From assembly GCA_039680605.1 (NCBI GenBank), contig JBDKTA010000050.1, positions 1-64,000 of the forward strand: 64,000 nucleotides of DNA. Direction: 5' to 3'. This stretch comes from Planctomycetaceae bacterium (GTDB lineage: Bacteria > Planctomycetota > Phycisphaerae > SM23-33). Shown here piece by piece: positions 16,976 through 25,155 of the stretch. Made by a program: the position numbers and the translations under genes. The first letter of the stretch is position 1. The number at the start of each line of letters is the position of its first letter. The notes beneath the pieces are model-generated. The model made no database searches and had not been told where the DNA came from. It worked only from the letters and a program-made list of their open reading frames with translations.

Positions 16976-17262
16976 TAGCGGTCGAGCCCGCCACGGCGGA
17001 TCTTCGACTTGCTCGACGCGGTTGTTTCCCTGGTGCATCGCCGGGGAAACAACCGCGCGGGGCAAGCCCCGCCGCTAACATAGCAATCCTACATCCATCC
17101 ATCCATCCATCCATCCATCCATTCATCCATTCATCCATCATCCCGCCGCGCATCCATGGCGACCCGCTTCGCGTGCCGCCACGCCACCCGCCCTCTGTGG
17201 CGGCGGCCGGAAAATTGGGACAGGCACCTCCGGCCTGCGGCCTGCGGAGCCAGTCCCTATTT
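16976..17262. repeat. Composite intergenic repeat block
   Basis: The gap between the carbamoyltransferase and SxtJ-like genes is almost all repeats: an inverted GTTGTTTCCC/GGGAAACAAC pair (17020-17054), the 37-bp block 17043-17079 identical to the reverse complement of 5538-5574, an (ATCC)n tract with ATTC variants (about 17092-17139), a GTCGCC-type inverted repeat (about 17153-17192), and an inverted repeat (17207-17262) pairing GGAAAATTGGGAC with GTCCCTATTTTCC right after the transferase stop. Such a block could uncouple the two genes. Confidence 0.8.
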
Positions 17263-17264
17263 TC

Positions 17265-19094
17265 CTAATCCAGGCTGAACTTCGCCAGGTACTCGTCGAT
17301 CTTGTGCTCCGTGGCCTGGGGCTGATCCTTTTTCAGCAGCAGGCAGTTCTCGATCACCAGGGCGTCCATATTGGTGGCCATGAAGCACCGGTACGCGTCG
17401 GCGGGGGAGCAGACGATCGGCTCGCCCCGCACGTTGAAGCTGGTGTTGATAACGACGGGGCATCCGGTGGCGGCTTCGAAGGCCTTGAGCAAACGGTAGA
17501 ACCGCCCGTGGCGCTGGTCGACGGTTTGAACGCGTGCGGAGTAATCCACGTGCGTGACGGCGGGGATCTGCGAGCGGGCGGTCTTGAGCTTGTCCAGACC
17601 GGCCGCCCCGTCGTCGGCGCCGTCGAGGCGTTTGTCCGCGGCCACCGGAGCCACCAGCAGCATGTAGGCGCTGTCCTGGTGGGGGCGCATCTGGAAGTAC
17701 TGGTCGACCTTCTCCCGCAGCACGGCCGGGGCGAAGGGTCGGAACGACTCGCGGAACTTGATCTTGAGGTTGAGGGTCGACTGCATGTCGCGACTTCGCG
17801 CGTCGCCGAGGATGCTGCGGCTGCCCAGGGCGCGGGGGCCGAACTCCATGCGGCCTTGCATCCATCCGACGACGTTGCCCGAGGCGATCAGTGCGGCGGT
17901 GCGGCGGCAGAGTTCGTCTTCGTCGTCGATCAACTCGTAGGGCGCCTGTTGCTCATCAAGGAACGCCTGCACGGCGGGGGTTTCGAATCGCGGGCCCAGC
18001 AGCGTACCGTTCTGGCTGTCGGTCCGCCCAACCGTGCGCGGCTTGTCGAGCAGTTGGTGCCAGATGAACATCGCCGTGCCCAGCGCGCCGCCGGCGTCGC
18101 CCGCGGCCGGCTGAATCCAGATGTTTTCGAAAGGCCCTTCGCGCAGGATGCGGCCGTTGCCGACGCAGTTGAGCGCCACGCCGCCGGCGAGGCACAGATT
18201 GCGTTGCCCCGTCAAGGCATGGGCTTGGCGCACAATGGCCAGCATGATTTCTTCGCAAACCAGTTGCACCGAGGCGGCCAGGTCCATTTCGCGCTGCGTC
18301 AGGGGGCTTTCGGGGCGCCGCGGCGGGCCGCCGAACAGGCGGGCGAATTTGCGGTTGGTCATCGTCAGGCCCTGGCAATAGTTAAAGTACGACATGTCCA
18401 TCCGGAACGAGCCGTCGGGCTTGATGTCCAGCAGCGTGTTGCGGATCGCGTCGGCATAGACCGGCCGGCCGTACGGCGCTAGGCCCATCAACTTGTACTC
18501 GCCGCTGTTGACCTTGAAACCGCAGAAATACGTGAACGCCGAATAGAGCAGTCCCAGCGAGTGCGGGAAGTGCAGCTCGTGCGAGAGGCTCACGCGGTTG
18601 CCCGCGCCGCGGCCGAGGCTGGCGGTGGCCCACTCGCCCACGCCGTCGAGGGTGACGACGGCGGCCTCTTCGAACGGCGAGGGGAAGAACGCGCTGGCGG
18701 CGTGCGATTCGTGGTGCTCGACGAAGACGCACCGCTTCTTGTAGGCCCCGCCGAGCCCGCGGCGGATCTCGCGGGGCAGGTGCAGCTTCTGTCCCAGCCA
18801 TAGCGGGATGGCCTTGAGGAACGAGCGGAAACCTGCCGGTGCGAATGCCAGGTACGTCTCGAGGAGGCGCTCGAACTTCAGGAAGGGCTTGTCATAGAAG
18901 CCCACCAGGTCCAACTGCTGACCGGTCAGACCCGCCTCGGACAGGCAGTACTCGATGGCGCGGACGGGAAACTCGTGGTCATGCTTCTTGCGCGTGAAGC
19001 GCTCCTCCTGCGCCGCGGCCACCACGCGCCCGTCAACCACCAACGCGGCGGCGGAGTCGTGATAGAAAGCCGAGATTCCCAGAATCGCCGTCAT
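17265..19094 (-). CDS. NodU/CmcH-family carbamoyltransferase
   Basis: A 609-residue cytoplasmic enzyme that makes carbamoyl-adenylate from carbamoyl phosphate and ATP, then moves the carbamoyl group to a hydroxyl of a sugar or natural product. The N-terminal HypF/TobZ-like half starts ILGISAFYHDSAAALVVDG and has VEHHESHAASAFFPSPFEEA (metal/adenylate site) and VTLDGVGEWATAS. The C-terminal Sua5-like half has GRMEFGPRALGSRSILGDAR and NTSFNVRGEPIVCSPADAYR. Full length. A TAAGAT box ends 6 nt before the ATG. The target is unknown; the SxtJ-like partner suggests an envelope sugar. Confidence 0.9.
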   Translation of the reverse strand: MTAILGISAFYHDSAAALVVDGRVVAAAQEERFTRKKHDHEFPVRAIEYCLSEAGLTGQQLDLVGFYDKPFLKFERLLETYLAFAPAGFRSFLKAIPLWLGQKLHLPREIRRGLGGAYKKRCVFVEHHESHAASAFFPSPFEEAAVVTLDGVGEWATASLGRGAGNRVSLSHELHFPHSLGLLYSAFTYFCGFKVNSGEYKLMGLAPYGRPVYADAIRNTLLDIKPDGSFRMDMSYFNYCQGLTMTNRKFARLFGGPPRRPESPLTQREMDLAASVQLVCEEIMLAIVRQAHALTGQRNLCLAGGVALNCVGNGRILREGPFENIWIQPAAGDAGGALGTAMFIWHQLLDKPRTVGRTDSQNGTLLGPRFETPAVQAFLDEQQAPYELIDDEDELCRRTAALIASGNVVGWMQGRMEFGPRALGSRSILGDARSRDMQSTLNLKIKFRESFRPFAPAVLREKVDQYFQMRPHQDSAYMLLVAPVAADKRLDGADDGAAGLDKLKTARSQIPAVTHVDYSARVQTVDQRHGRFYRLLKAFEAATGCPVVINTSFNVRGEPIVCSPADAYRCFMATNMDALVIENCLLLKKDQPQATEHKIDEYLAKFSLD

Positions 19095-19100
19095 GGGGAT

Positions 19101-19106
19101 ATCTTA
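19101..19106 (-). promoter_or_regulatory. Possible -10 box (TAAGAT) of the carbamoyltransferase gene
   Basis: On the minus strand TAAGAT ends 6 nt before the ATG at 19094 and no Shine-Dalgarno sequence intervenes. The match is 4 of 6 to consensus; the spacing equals that of the other proposed leaderless starts. Confidence 0.3.
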
Positions 19107-19127
19107 ACAGATTTGGCAAATTGTGAT

Positions 19128-19193
19128 CGGTAATCGGTAATCAGAAATCAGTAATCAGAAATCAGTAATCAGTAATCAGAAATTAGTAATCAG
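19128..19193. repeat. AATCAGT heptamer array
   Basis: About nine heptamers of the form AATCAGT/AATCAGA/AATCGGT in a row, in the divergent gap between the carbamoyltransferase and the gene at 19239. Only one arm is present, with no inverted partner. It is the longest heptamer array in the window. Confidence 0.85.
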
Positions 19194-19226
19194 GTTCGTC
19201 GTCTGTTCCAAGCGGTGGGGCGGGGT

Positions 19227-19232
19227 TATAAT
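19227..19232 (+). promoter_or_regulatory. TATAAT -10 box for the 19239 gene
   Basis: A perfect TATAAT ends 6 nt before the ATG at 19239, with no Shine-Dalgarno sequence between them. A leaderless transcript is expected. Confidence 0.5.
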
Positions 19233-19238
19233 GCATCC

Positions 19239-19529
19239 ATGGCCGGAGAATGCACAAGACCGGGCGGCTGCCCCAGGGATACCGATCCTGCCATTTACCG
19301 TCGGTGGATCGAAGGGCTGCGGCAGATGACATTTGAACAGCGGCTGACCAAGGCTATGAACCTGAGTCAAATGGTTATCAACATGTCGCGGCGGGCGATC
19401 GCCCTTGCCCATCCGCAATGGTCTGACGAAGAGGTCAAGATCGAGTTCGTGCGGCTGCATTATGGAGCCGAGCTTGCCAACGGCGTGCGCGAGAAACTCA
19501 AGGGGGAGCCGCACCATGAACTTCTCTGA
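19239..19529 (+). CDS. Small partner protein of the nucleotidyltransferase (antitoxin-like)
   Basis: A 96-residue acidic/helical protein. The core MTFEQRLTKAMNLSQMVINM and HPQWSDEEVKIEFVRLHYG is a recognisable small family that precedes MNT-type nucleotidyltransferase genes; family identity is from memory. The start at 19239 is set by the TATAAT box and the absence of a signal for 19215. It overlaps the next gene by 14 bp, so the pair is one operon. The arrangement suggests a toxin-antitoxin-like unit; this has not been shown. Confidence 0.5.
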   Translation: MAGECTRPGGCPRDTDPAIYRRWIEGLRQMTFEQRLTKAMNLSQMVINMSRRAIALAHPQWSDEEVKIEFVRLHYGAELANGVREKLKGEPHHELL

Positions 19530-20094
19530 AGCCGCCATTGCCATCAAGCCCATCATTGAGTGGTTCGATCAGGTTGGTGTTCCTTACTACGTGGGGGGAT
19601 CCGTTGCCAGTTCCGCCTACGGCAAAGCCAGGTCGACCGTTGACGTTGACATTGTGGCCGATCTGAATCCTGATGACGTCCCAGTGATGGTTCGGGACTT
19701 CTCGGCCTCGTATTATCTTGCTGAAGAAAGCATTCGCCACGCCGTCCGCACTCGCGGCTCCTTTAATCTGATCCACCTGCAAACCATGCTGAAAGTGGAT
19801 GTGTTTGTAGCAGGCGCCACGTTGCATGACCGCCAGGCGCTTGCCAGAAGACGACGGCGTCTTTTGCTGGACGCTGGCGAGGAGTTCTACTTTGCCTCTC
19901 CGGAAGACTTGATCCTGGCAAAACTGGCGTGGTTTCGCGATGGCGGGCAGGAATCCCGTAAACAATGGGACGACGTGCTGGGAATCGTTGAAGTGCAGGT
20001 CGATTCCCTGGATATGGAGTATCTCCGAAGCGAAGCTCAAGTCATGCATCTTGCCGATCTGCTTGAGCGAGCCCGCGTGGAGGCCGGCGAATAA
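19516..20094 (+). CDS. Nucleotidyltransferase-fold protein
   Basis: A 192-residue protein. The motif YYVGGSVASSAYGKARSTVD followed by VDIVADL is the G-S...DxD pattern of polymerase-beta-type nucleotidyltransferases, as in AbiEii/MNT-type and DUF6036-like proteins. A later acidic motif LKVDVFVAG supplies a third Asp. SPEDLILAKLAWFRDGGQES is typical of the family C-terminus. The start at 19516 has AAGGGGGAG upstream. It might modify a tRNA or protein with NMP; no HEPN partner is present, only the small protein upstream. Confidence 0.65.
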   Translation: MNFSEAAIAIKPIIEWFDQVGVPYYVGGSVASSAYGKARSTVDVDIVADLNPDDVPVMVRDFSASYYLAEESIRHAVRTRGSFNLIHLQTMLKVDVFVAGATLHDRQALARRRRRLLLDAGEEFYFASPEDLILAKLAWFRDGGQESRKQWDDVLGIVEVQVDSLDMEYLRSEAQVMHLADLLERARVEAGE

Positions 20095-20143
20095 GCGGCA
20101 TTGCGCCGACGATTTGTCTGTTTCTTCCGATTGGGGCAACGCG

Positions 20144-20149
20144 TAGAAT
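20144..20149 (+). promoter_or_regulatory. TAGAAT -10 box for the diguanylate cyclase gene
   Basis: TAGAAT (5 of 6) ends 7 nt before the ATG at 20157. A TTTCTT lies at the -35 distance (20121-20126). No Shine-Dalgarno sequence is present, so the mRNA should be leaderless. Confidence 0.45.
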
Positions 20150-20156
20150 AGCTGCC

Positions 20157-21194
20157 ATGGCGAAGGAAGAATCGCAAGTCGATCATGTCACGCCGATCAT
20201 CGAGCGGTGCCTGGCGATGGACACCCTGGCCTCGGAGGTCTATCTGCAGTTGGCCGGCGCCTCGGCGGCGGCGAAGCTGCAGGAGTTCTGGAAGAAGATG
20301 GCCGACGAAGAATGCTCGCACATCGAGCACTGGCGGCGGATCCTGGTCTGGGCCAAGCGCGGCGCCATCCCCGACGTGTTCGAGAATCCCACTGTCATCG
20401 AGCGCGAGCTGGCGGTCGGCGAGAGCAAGGTGCGCGAGCTGCTGGACTCCAGCGGCAGCATTTCCGACGTGCAGAAGGCGTTCCTGATCGCCTACCGCCT
20501 GGAGTTCTACCTGCTGCATCCGGCGTTCAGCAAGCTCTTCCGTGTCGCCGACGTCTTTGCCGAGGGCTCGAATATCGAAGAGCAGTACGACCTGCACGTC
20601 CGCGAGTTCGTCGACATGATCAGCCTGTACGGCGCCACCTCGCCGGAACTGGACCTCATCGGCAACGTGCTGCAGCGCCTGTGGCAGTCCAACCGCGAGC
20701 TGACCACCCGCCATGCCGAAGATTTCCTCACCGGCGTGCTCAGCCGCCGCGGCCTCTACAGCATGATGACGCCGTTTTCATTCCTGGCCCAGCGCGCCAA
20801 CCACCAGGTCGGGATCATGATGATCGACCTGGACGGCTTCAAACGCATCAATGACCTGCACGGGCATTTCGCCGGCGACCGTGTTCTGGAGACGCTGGCC
20901 GAGATCATCAAGACGCGCATCCGCCGCAGCGACCTGGTGGGGCGGTTCGGCGGCGACGAGTTCCTGGTCTTCCTCAGCCAGGTCACGCTCGACCAGCTCC
21001 GCACGGTGGGAAAGGAAATCTGCCACCGCTGCGCCGCGGCCGACCGCGTGCCCTCCTTCACCGTCAGCATCGGGGCCTCCCACGGCACCATCGGGATCAA
21101 CGTCGAGAAAGACCTTGACCAACTCATCGACCTGGCCGACCGGCGTCTCTACCAGGCCAAGGCCTCCGGGCGCAACGCCGTGGTGGTGGACTGA
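20157..21194 (+). CDS. Diguanylate cyclase with N-terminal ferritin-like domain
   Basis: A 345-residue cytoplasmic protein that should make c-di-GMP from two GTP. The GGDEF active site is intact (residues 265-269, RFGGDEFLVF) and an inhibitory I-site RxxD is correctly placed (R256 to D259). The first ~180 residues are all-helical and look like a rubrerythrin/ferritin fold: Glu27 in LASEVYLQL, then EECSH with Glu52 and His55 (ExxH), and further His/Glu pairs near residues 118-145 (LEFYLLHP, EEQYDLH). A di-iron centre could make it an oxygen, peroxide or redox sensor. No membrane segment is seen. Confidence 0.85.
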   Translation: MAKEESQVDHVTPIIERCLAMDTLASEVYLQLAGASAAAKLQEFWKKMADEECSHIEHWRRILVWAKRGAIPDVFENPTVIERELAVGESKVRELLDSSGSISDVQKAFLIAYRLEFYLLHPAFSKLFRVADVFAEGSNIEEQYDLHVREFVDMISLYGATSPELDLIGNVLQRLWQSNRELTTRHAEDFLTGVLSRRGLYSMMTPFSFLAQRANHQVGIMMIDLDGFKRINDLHGHFAGDRVLETLAEIIKTRIRRSDLVGRFGGDEFLVFLSQVTLDQLRTVGKEICHRCAAADRVPSFTVSIGASHGTIGINVEKDLDQLIDLADRRLYQAKASGRNAVVVD

Positions 21195-21195
21195 C

Positions 21196-21353
21196 GGGGA
21201 AAAGTCGCGGCGGAGGCACTAAATGAAGAAGTAATTCGTTTTCTTGAGTTACTTCTTCATTTGGGTCCATGTACGCTTGCTCAGCGCAAGTATTTATCAA
21301 AGCCAAACAACGGCTTTGAAAAATACTTGGTGCCTCCGCCGCGACTTTTCCCC
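21196..21353. repeat. 158-bp nested palindromic element with 24-bp perfect terminal inverted repeats
   Basis: Bases 21196-21219 and 21330-21353 are perfect reverse complements (start GGGGAAAAGTCGCGG). Inside are three further inverted pairs: AAATGAAGAAGTAA with TTACTTCTTCATTT (21221-21262), AAGTATTT with AAATACTT, and CAAAGCC with GGCTTTG. It begins two bases after the diguanylate cyclase stop. It has the look of a MITE or REP-type element, with no coding capacity. A deletion copy is at 127-213. Confidence 0.85.
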
Positions 21354-21452
21354 GTGATCGAGGCATTACTGATTGATCAAGATTCTCCCGGCGGGGGCGA
21401 TTGTCGTGGCATATAGTACAAGCGGATAAAACTACTACCCAGGGGGTTTACG

Positions 21453-22535
21453 ATGAACCGTTTCGCATTTGCCTGCGCGTGCGCCGCATTGGGCGCGATG
21501 TCCATATTGTCCGGCTGTGACGCGTGCTTCCCGGGCAGCAGCTTTGAAAGCAGTCCCACGCCGCTGGTTACGACGCGGGTGACCGGCCTGCCCGAGGCCA
21601 AAGCGTCGCCGACAACCCGACCCGCCAACGGCGCGTGCGACCTGTCGGTCTCACGGTTCCTTCCCCCCGGCGACCGAACCTGTGCCGTCCTGGAAGTGCG
21701 CAAGACCGCCCCGGCCAACATCGAGTCCGCCTCCACCTTCACCTACCGCATTGAGGTGACCAACCTGACCCAATCGCCTCTGCAGGGCGTCATCGTCAAA
21801 GAAACGCTGCCCGGTCCGTTCGAGGTGGCCGGCGCGACGGCCGGCGCCACGCGAACCGGCAGCACGATCCAGTGGGATGTGGGCACGCTGGACGCTTCGG
21901 CGTCGCGTTCCTTCGCTATCCGCGGCACTTCGTCCAGTGGCGGAAATATCATGGGCTGCACGCGCGTGGATTACGACGTGGCCCCGGTCTGCCTGGACAT
22001 GCAGGTCGCGCAGGCGGAATTGCTGCCGCCGGTGCCTTCGCAGGCGACCGCTTCGCCGCAGGCTCTGCCAGCCGAAAGTCACAGCCCCTCCCGCAGCGAA
22101 CCGAGCCCATCGGCTTCCAACGCGTCGCGATGGGCTCAGGACGACTCCCGCCTGGCTATCAACATCTCCGCGCCCCCGCGTCAACGGGCCGGGCAGAATC
22201 TGGTATACGTGGTGCATGTCGCCAACAGCGGCCGAACCACGGTCTCGGGCGTGACGGTCACCAGCCTGCTGCCCCCCGGCGCCATGTTCATGGAGGCCAG
22301 CGACGGCGGAAGGCAGATGAACGGGCAGATCACCTGGAGCCTGAATTCGCTGGCGCCGGGTCAGACCCGGGAGTTCACCGTCATCCTTAAGGCTGATCGC
22401 CCCGGGACGCTGCACACCACCGCCGTGGCCACCGGCCGCAACGCCAGCGTCTCCGGCGAGGCCGTCACCCTGATCGAGCAGGGCTCGTCCGCTACGGCCG
22501 CCCCCGGACCGCAGCCCCAGGACAGCGACCGCTGA
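21453..22535 (+). CDS. DUF11-repeat lipoprotein
   Basis: A 360-residue exported protein. The signal peptide ends in a lipobox (SILSGC, Cys near 23). Two DUF11-type immunoglobulin-like modules are visible: about 95-190 (FTYRIEVTNLTQSPLQGVIV, ETLPGPFEV) and about 235-340 (LVYVVHVANSGRTTVSGVTV, SLLPPGAMFMEA). A Ser/Pro-rich linker lies between them. Such proteins are usually surface adhesion or cell-wall-associated. Its exact function is unknown. It precedes the histidine kinase by 76 bp without a clear terminator. Confidence 0.78.
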   Translation: MNRFAFACACAALGAMSILSGCDACFPGSSFESSPTPLVTTRVTGLPEAKASPTTRPANGACDLSVSRFLPPGDRTCAVLEVRKTAPANIESASTFTYRIEVTNLTQSPLQGVIVKETLPGPFEVAGATAGATRTGSTIQWDVGTLDASASRSFAIRGTSSSGGNIMGCTRVDYDVAPVCLDMQVAQAELLPPVPSQATASPQALPAESHSPSRSEPSPSASNASRWAQDDSRLAINISAPPRQRAGQNLVYVVHVANSGRTTVSGVTVTSLLPPGAMFMEASDGGRQMNGQITWSLNSLAPGQTREFTVILKADRPGTLHTTAVATGRNASVSGEAVTLIEQGSSATAAPGPQPQDSDR

Positions 22536-22611
22536 GGCACGTACAGTCGAAGAATGCTTTGAGGGGAGGGGAGTTGCTTCCGCAAGGGGAAATCGGATAA
22601 TAAGCGGGATC

Positions 22612-24468
22612 ATGGCGGCTACCCTCCGTAAACAGATCCTGGTTGGTTATGGTATTGGCCTGGCGCTGATCGTGGTGTTGCTGGCGTGGGCCATCCTGAA
22701 CCTGGTCAATCTCGGCCAGGCCAGCGACGCGATCCTGCACGAGAACTATAGAAGTATTCTGGCCGCGGAGAATATGATCGACTCGATCGAGCGTCAGGAT
22801 TCGGCGACGCTGCTGGTGATGCTCGATTATGACAGCGAGGGGCAGGCCCAGTTTCAGGCAAACCAGGACCAATTTCTGGAATGGATGGCCCGGGCCAAAG
22901 GCAATATCACCATCTCCGGCGAGGCCGATATCCTCGCCTCCGTTGAGTCGGGCTACTCTGCATACCTGGCCAACTTTTCCAAACTTCGCGAGTTGAGGAA
23001 GTCGGCTCCGCCCAAGGCCGGCCAATTCTATCACGAGTCCGTTCTGCCTTCGTTCACGCAGGTGCGGGACGCGGCGGTGCGGCTGCGTGATATCAACCAG
23101 CGCACCATGTTCGCCGCCAGCCGGAGAGCCTCGCAGGTGGCTGACAGGGCGATCTGGTCGACGCTCATTGTGGCCGCGGCGGCTATCGGACTGGGTTTGG
23201 GTTTCAGCCTGTTGCTGAGCAAACGGCTGGTTCGACCCATCCGGCAGATGATACGGGCCACCGAGGCGCTGGCCGAAGGCGACTACGACGTCCGGGCCTA
23301 CGGCAGCGGCTCCGACGAGTTGGCCCGCCTGGCCAAAGACTTCAATGCCATGGCGGAGAAGCTCGGCCGTTATCACCGCCTTAACGTTGAGCGAATCATG
23401 ACCGAGAAGCGCAAGAGCGATGCTGTCCTGGCCAGCATCGAGGATGGCGTGATGCTCGTGGATTCGCAGTTTCGTCTGACCAACATCAACCGCCAGGCGG
23501 GGGTCATTCTGGGCGTCAAGCCGGAAGAGGCCTCAGGCAGGCCATTCCTTGACGTGGTCAAGAACGAGCAGCTTTTCGACCTCGTCCGGCAGACGGCGAA
23601 ATCGGGGCGTTCGCCGGAGGTTGAAGAAGGCCGCGACATTTTGACCCTTGGCGGCGAAGACTCGCCCAGGCACTATCTCGTGGGCATCACGCCGGTCGTC
23701 GGCGATGGCGCAGGGCCGTCGGGAGTGGTGCTGCTTTTGCGGGACGTGACGCGGATGAAGGAACTGGAGCGAATGAAGAGCGAGTTTGTGATGGCGGCGT
23801 CCCATGAACTCAAGACCCCGCTGCAAAGCCTTGGCATGAGCATCGAGTTGCTCAGGGAGGCCCCCGCCCACCTCGACGATAAGCAGCGACAATTGCTGGA
23901 TGTGGCCGGGGAAGAGTTGGAGCGGCTGCGGAGCATGGTCAGCGACCTATTGGACCTGTCGAGGATCGAGGCGGGCAAAGTCGAGATGGAATTCGGCCGC
24001 GTCCCTCCCGCGCTGCTGGTCGACAAGGCCGTGGACGTATTCAAAGAGCAGTCCAGGAACAAGCACGTGGAACTGATTGGAGATGTCCCGCGGGAGATTC
24101 CGCACGTGCGGGCCGACATCAGCAAGATCACCTGGGTGCTGACGAACCTGATCGGCAACGCACTGCGGTACGCCCGGACCCGCATCACCGTCTCGGCCAG
24201 ACACGGCGGGCCTTGGGTGTACCTGGCGGTGGAAGATGACGGGGAAGGCATACCGTTGGAATGTCAGAGCCGTATTTTCGAGAAGTTTGCGCAGGTCAAG
24301 AGCGCCCAGAGCGCCGGTGGGACGGGCCTGGGGCTGAATATCTGCCGGGAGATCGTGCGCGCTCACAAGGGGACGATCTGGCTGGATTCAACTCCCGGAA
24401 AAGGAACCGCCTTTACATTCACCTTGCCCCTGGCTGGGCAAGAACAGGAGATTCACCATGAACGCTAA
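22612..24468 (+). CDS. Membrane sensor histidine kinase (HAMP-PAS-HisKA-HATPase)
   Basis: A 618-residue kinase. Membrane segments at about 10-32 and 183-205 enclose a ~150-residue helical extracytoplasmic sensor. Then HAMP (about 206-260), a PAS domain (about 265-380), HisKA with phosphoacceptor His398 in AASHELKTPL, and a HATPase with ITWVLTNLIGNAL, DDGEGIP and GGTGLGLNI. The domain order resembles KinB-type kinases. It overlaps the response regulator gene by 11 bp and heads an operon with K+ uptake genes, so the signal may concern potassium or osmotic state. Confidence 0.9.
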   Translation: MAATLRKQILVGYGIGLALIVVLLAWAILNLVNLGQASDAILHENYRSILAAENMIDSIERQDSATLLVMLDYDSEGQAQFQANQDQFLEWMARAKGNITISGEADILASVESGYSAYLANFSKLRELRKSAPPKAGQFYHESVLPSFTQVRDAAVRLRDINQRTMFAASRRASQVADRAIWSTLIVAAAAIGLGLGFSLLLSKRLVRPIRQMIRATEALAEGDYDVRAYGSGSDELARLAKDFNAMAEKLGRYHRLNVERIMTEKRKSDAVLASIEDGVMLVDSQFRLTNINRQAGVILGVKPEEASGRPFLDVVKNEQLFDLVRQTAKSGRSPEVEEGRDILTLGGEDSPRHYLVGITPVVGDGAGPSGVVLLLRDVTRMKELERMKSEFVMAASHELKTPLQSLGMSIELLREAPAHLDDKQRQLLDVAGEELERLRSMVSDLLDLSRIEAGKVEMEFGRVPPALLVDKAVDVFKEQSRNKHVELIGDVPREIPHVRADISKITWVLTNLIGNALRYARTRITVSARHGGPWVYLAVEDDGEGIPLECQSRIFEKFAQVKSAQSAGGTGLGLNICREIVRAHKGTIWLDSTPGKGTAFTFTLPLAGQEQEIHHER

Positions 24469-25153
24469 ACCCGTGCTCGTTGTTGACGACGAGAAGAACA
24501 TCCGCTTGACGCTTTCCCAGGCTCTGGAAACGTTGGACCTGAAAGTTGACTGCGCCATCAACGGCGAAGAAGCGCTGGCGGCGCTGGAAAAGAAGAGCTA
24601 CGGGTTGATCCTGCTAGACCTGAAGATGCCGGGAATGGACGGCATCGAGGTGTTGCGGCGGGTGCGCCAGAGCAGGCCCGACATCAAGGTCATTATCATC
24701 ACCGCCCACGGCACCATTGAAAAAGCTGTCGAGGCTATGAAACTCGGGGCGGTGGACTTCATCCAGAAGCCCTTTGTCCCCAGGGAAATTCGCGATCTGG
24801 TAACGGCCGTCCTCGACCGAGATCGCATCGCCGCGGATGTCGCCCGGGGTTATGAGGATCATATTGAGTTGGCCAAGAAGAATATCGGCCAGCGGGAGTT
24901 CGAGGCGGCGCAAGAGCACGTGCGGCGGGCGATCAACGCCGATGCGACGAGGCCGGAAGCCTTTAATCTGCTCGGGGCGCTGCTGGAGATCAGCGGCAAG
25001 ACGCTCGAAGCGCAGAAGAACTACCGCGCCGCGCTGGCGCTGGATCCGACGTATCGGCCTGCCGATGAGAACCTCAGCCGCACGACGGGGTTGACTTCCA
25101 AAGGAACGATCAGCATGGGATCATCCAAGGCCTCATCCAAAGAGGAACGCTAG
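24458..25153 (+). CDS. Response regulator with C-terminal TPR-like region
   Basis: A 231-residue protein. The receiver domain (1-120) has the acidic pocket D10/D11, phosphoacceptor Asp54 in LILLDLKMPGMDG, Thr in IIITAHG and Lys in FIQKPF. There is no DNA-binding domain. Residues about 135-210 form two TPR-like helical pairs (AKKNIGQREFEAAQEHVRRA, LGALLEISGKTLEAQKNYRA), and the tail is Ser/Lys-rich. Output is therefore likely through protein contacts. The coupled kinase is upstream; TrkA is 2 bp downstream. Confidence 0.85.
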   Translation: MNAKPVLVVDDEKNIRLTLSQALETLDLKVDCAINGEEALAALEKKSYGLILLDLKMPGMDGIEVLRRVRQSRPDIKVIIITAHGTIEKAVEAMKLGAVDFIQKPFVPREIRDLVTAVLDRDRIAADVARGYEDHIELAKKNIGQREFEAAQEHVRRAINADATRPEAFNLLGALLEISGKTLEAQKNYRAALALDPTYRPADENLSRTTGLTSKGTISMGSSKASSKEER

Positions 25154-25155
25154 CC

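Noticed and set aside
19516-20094. AbiEii/AbiEi abortive-infection system
   Set aside because: The upstream gene is not an AbiEi-type regulator; the transferase is short. Kept as a generic nucleotidyltransferase module.
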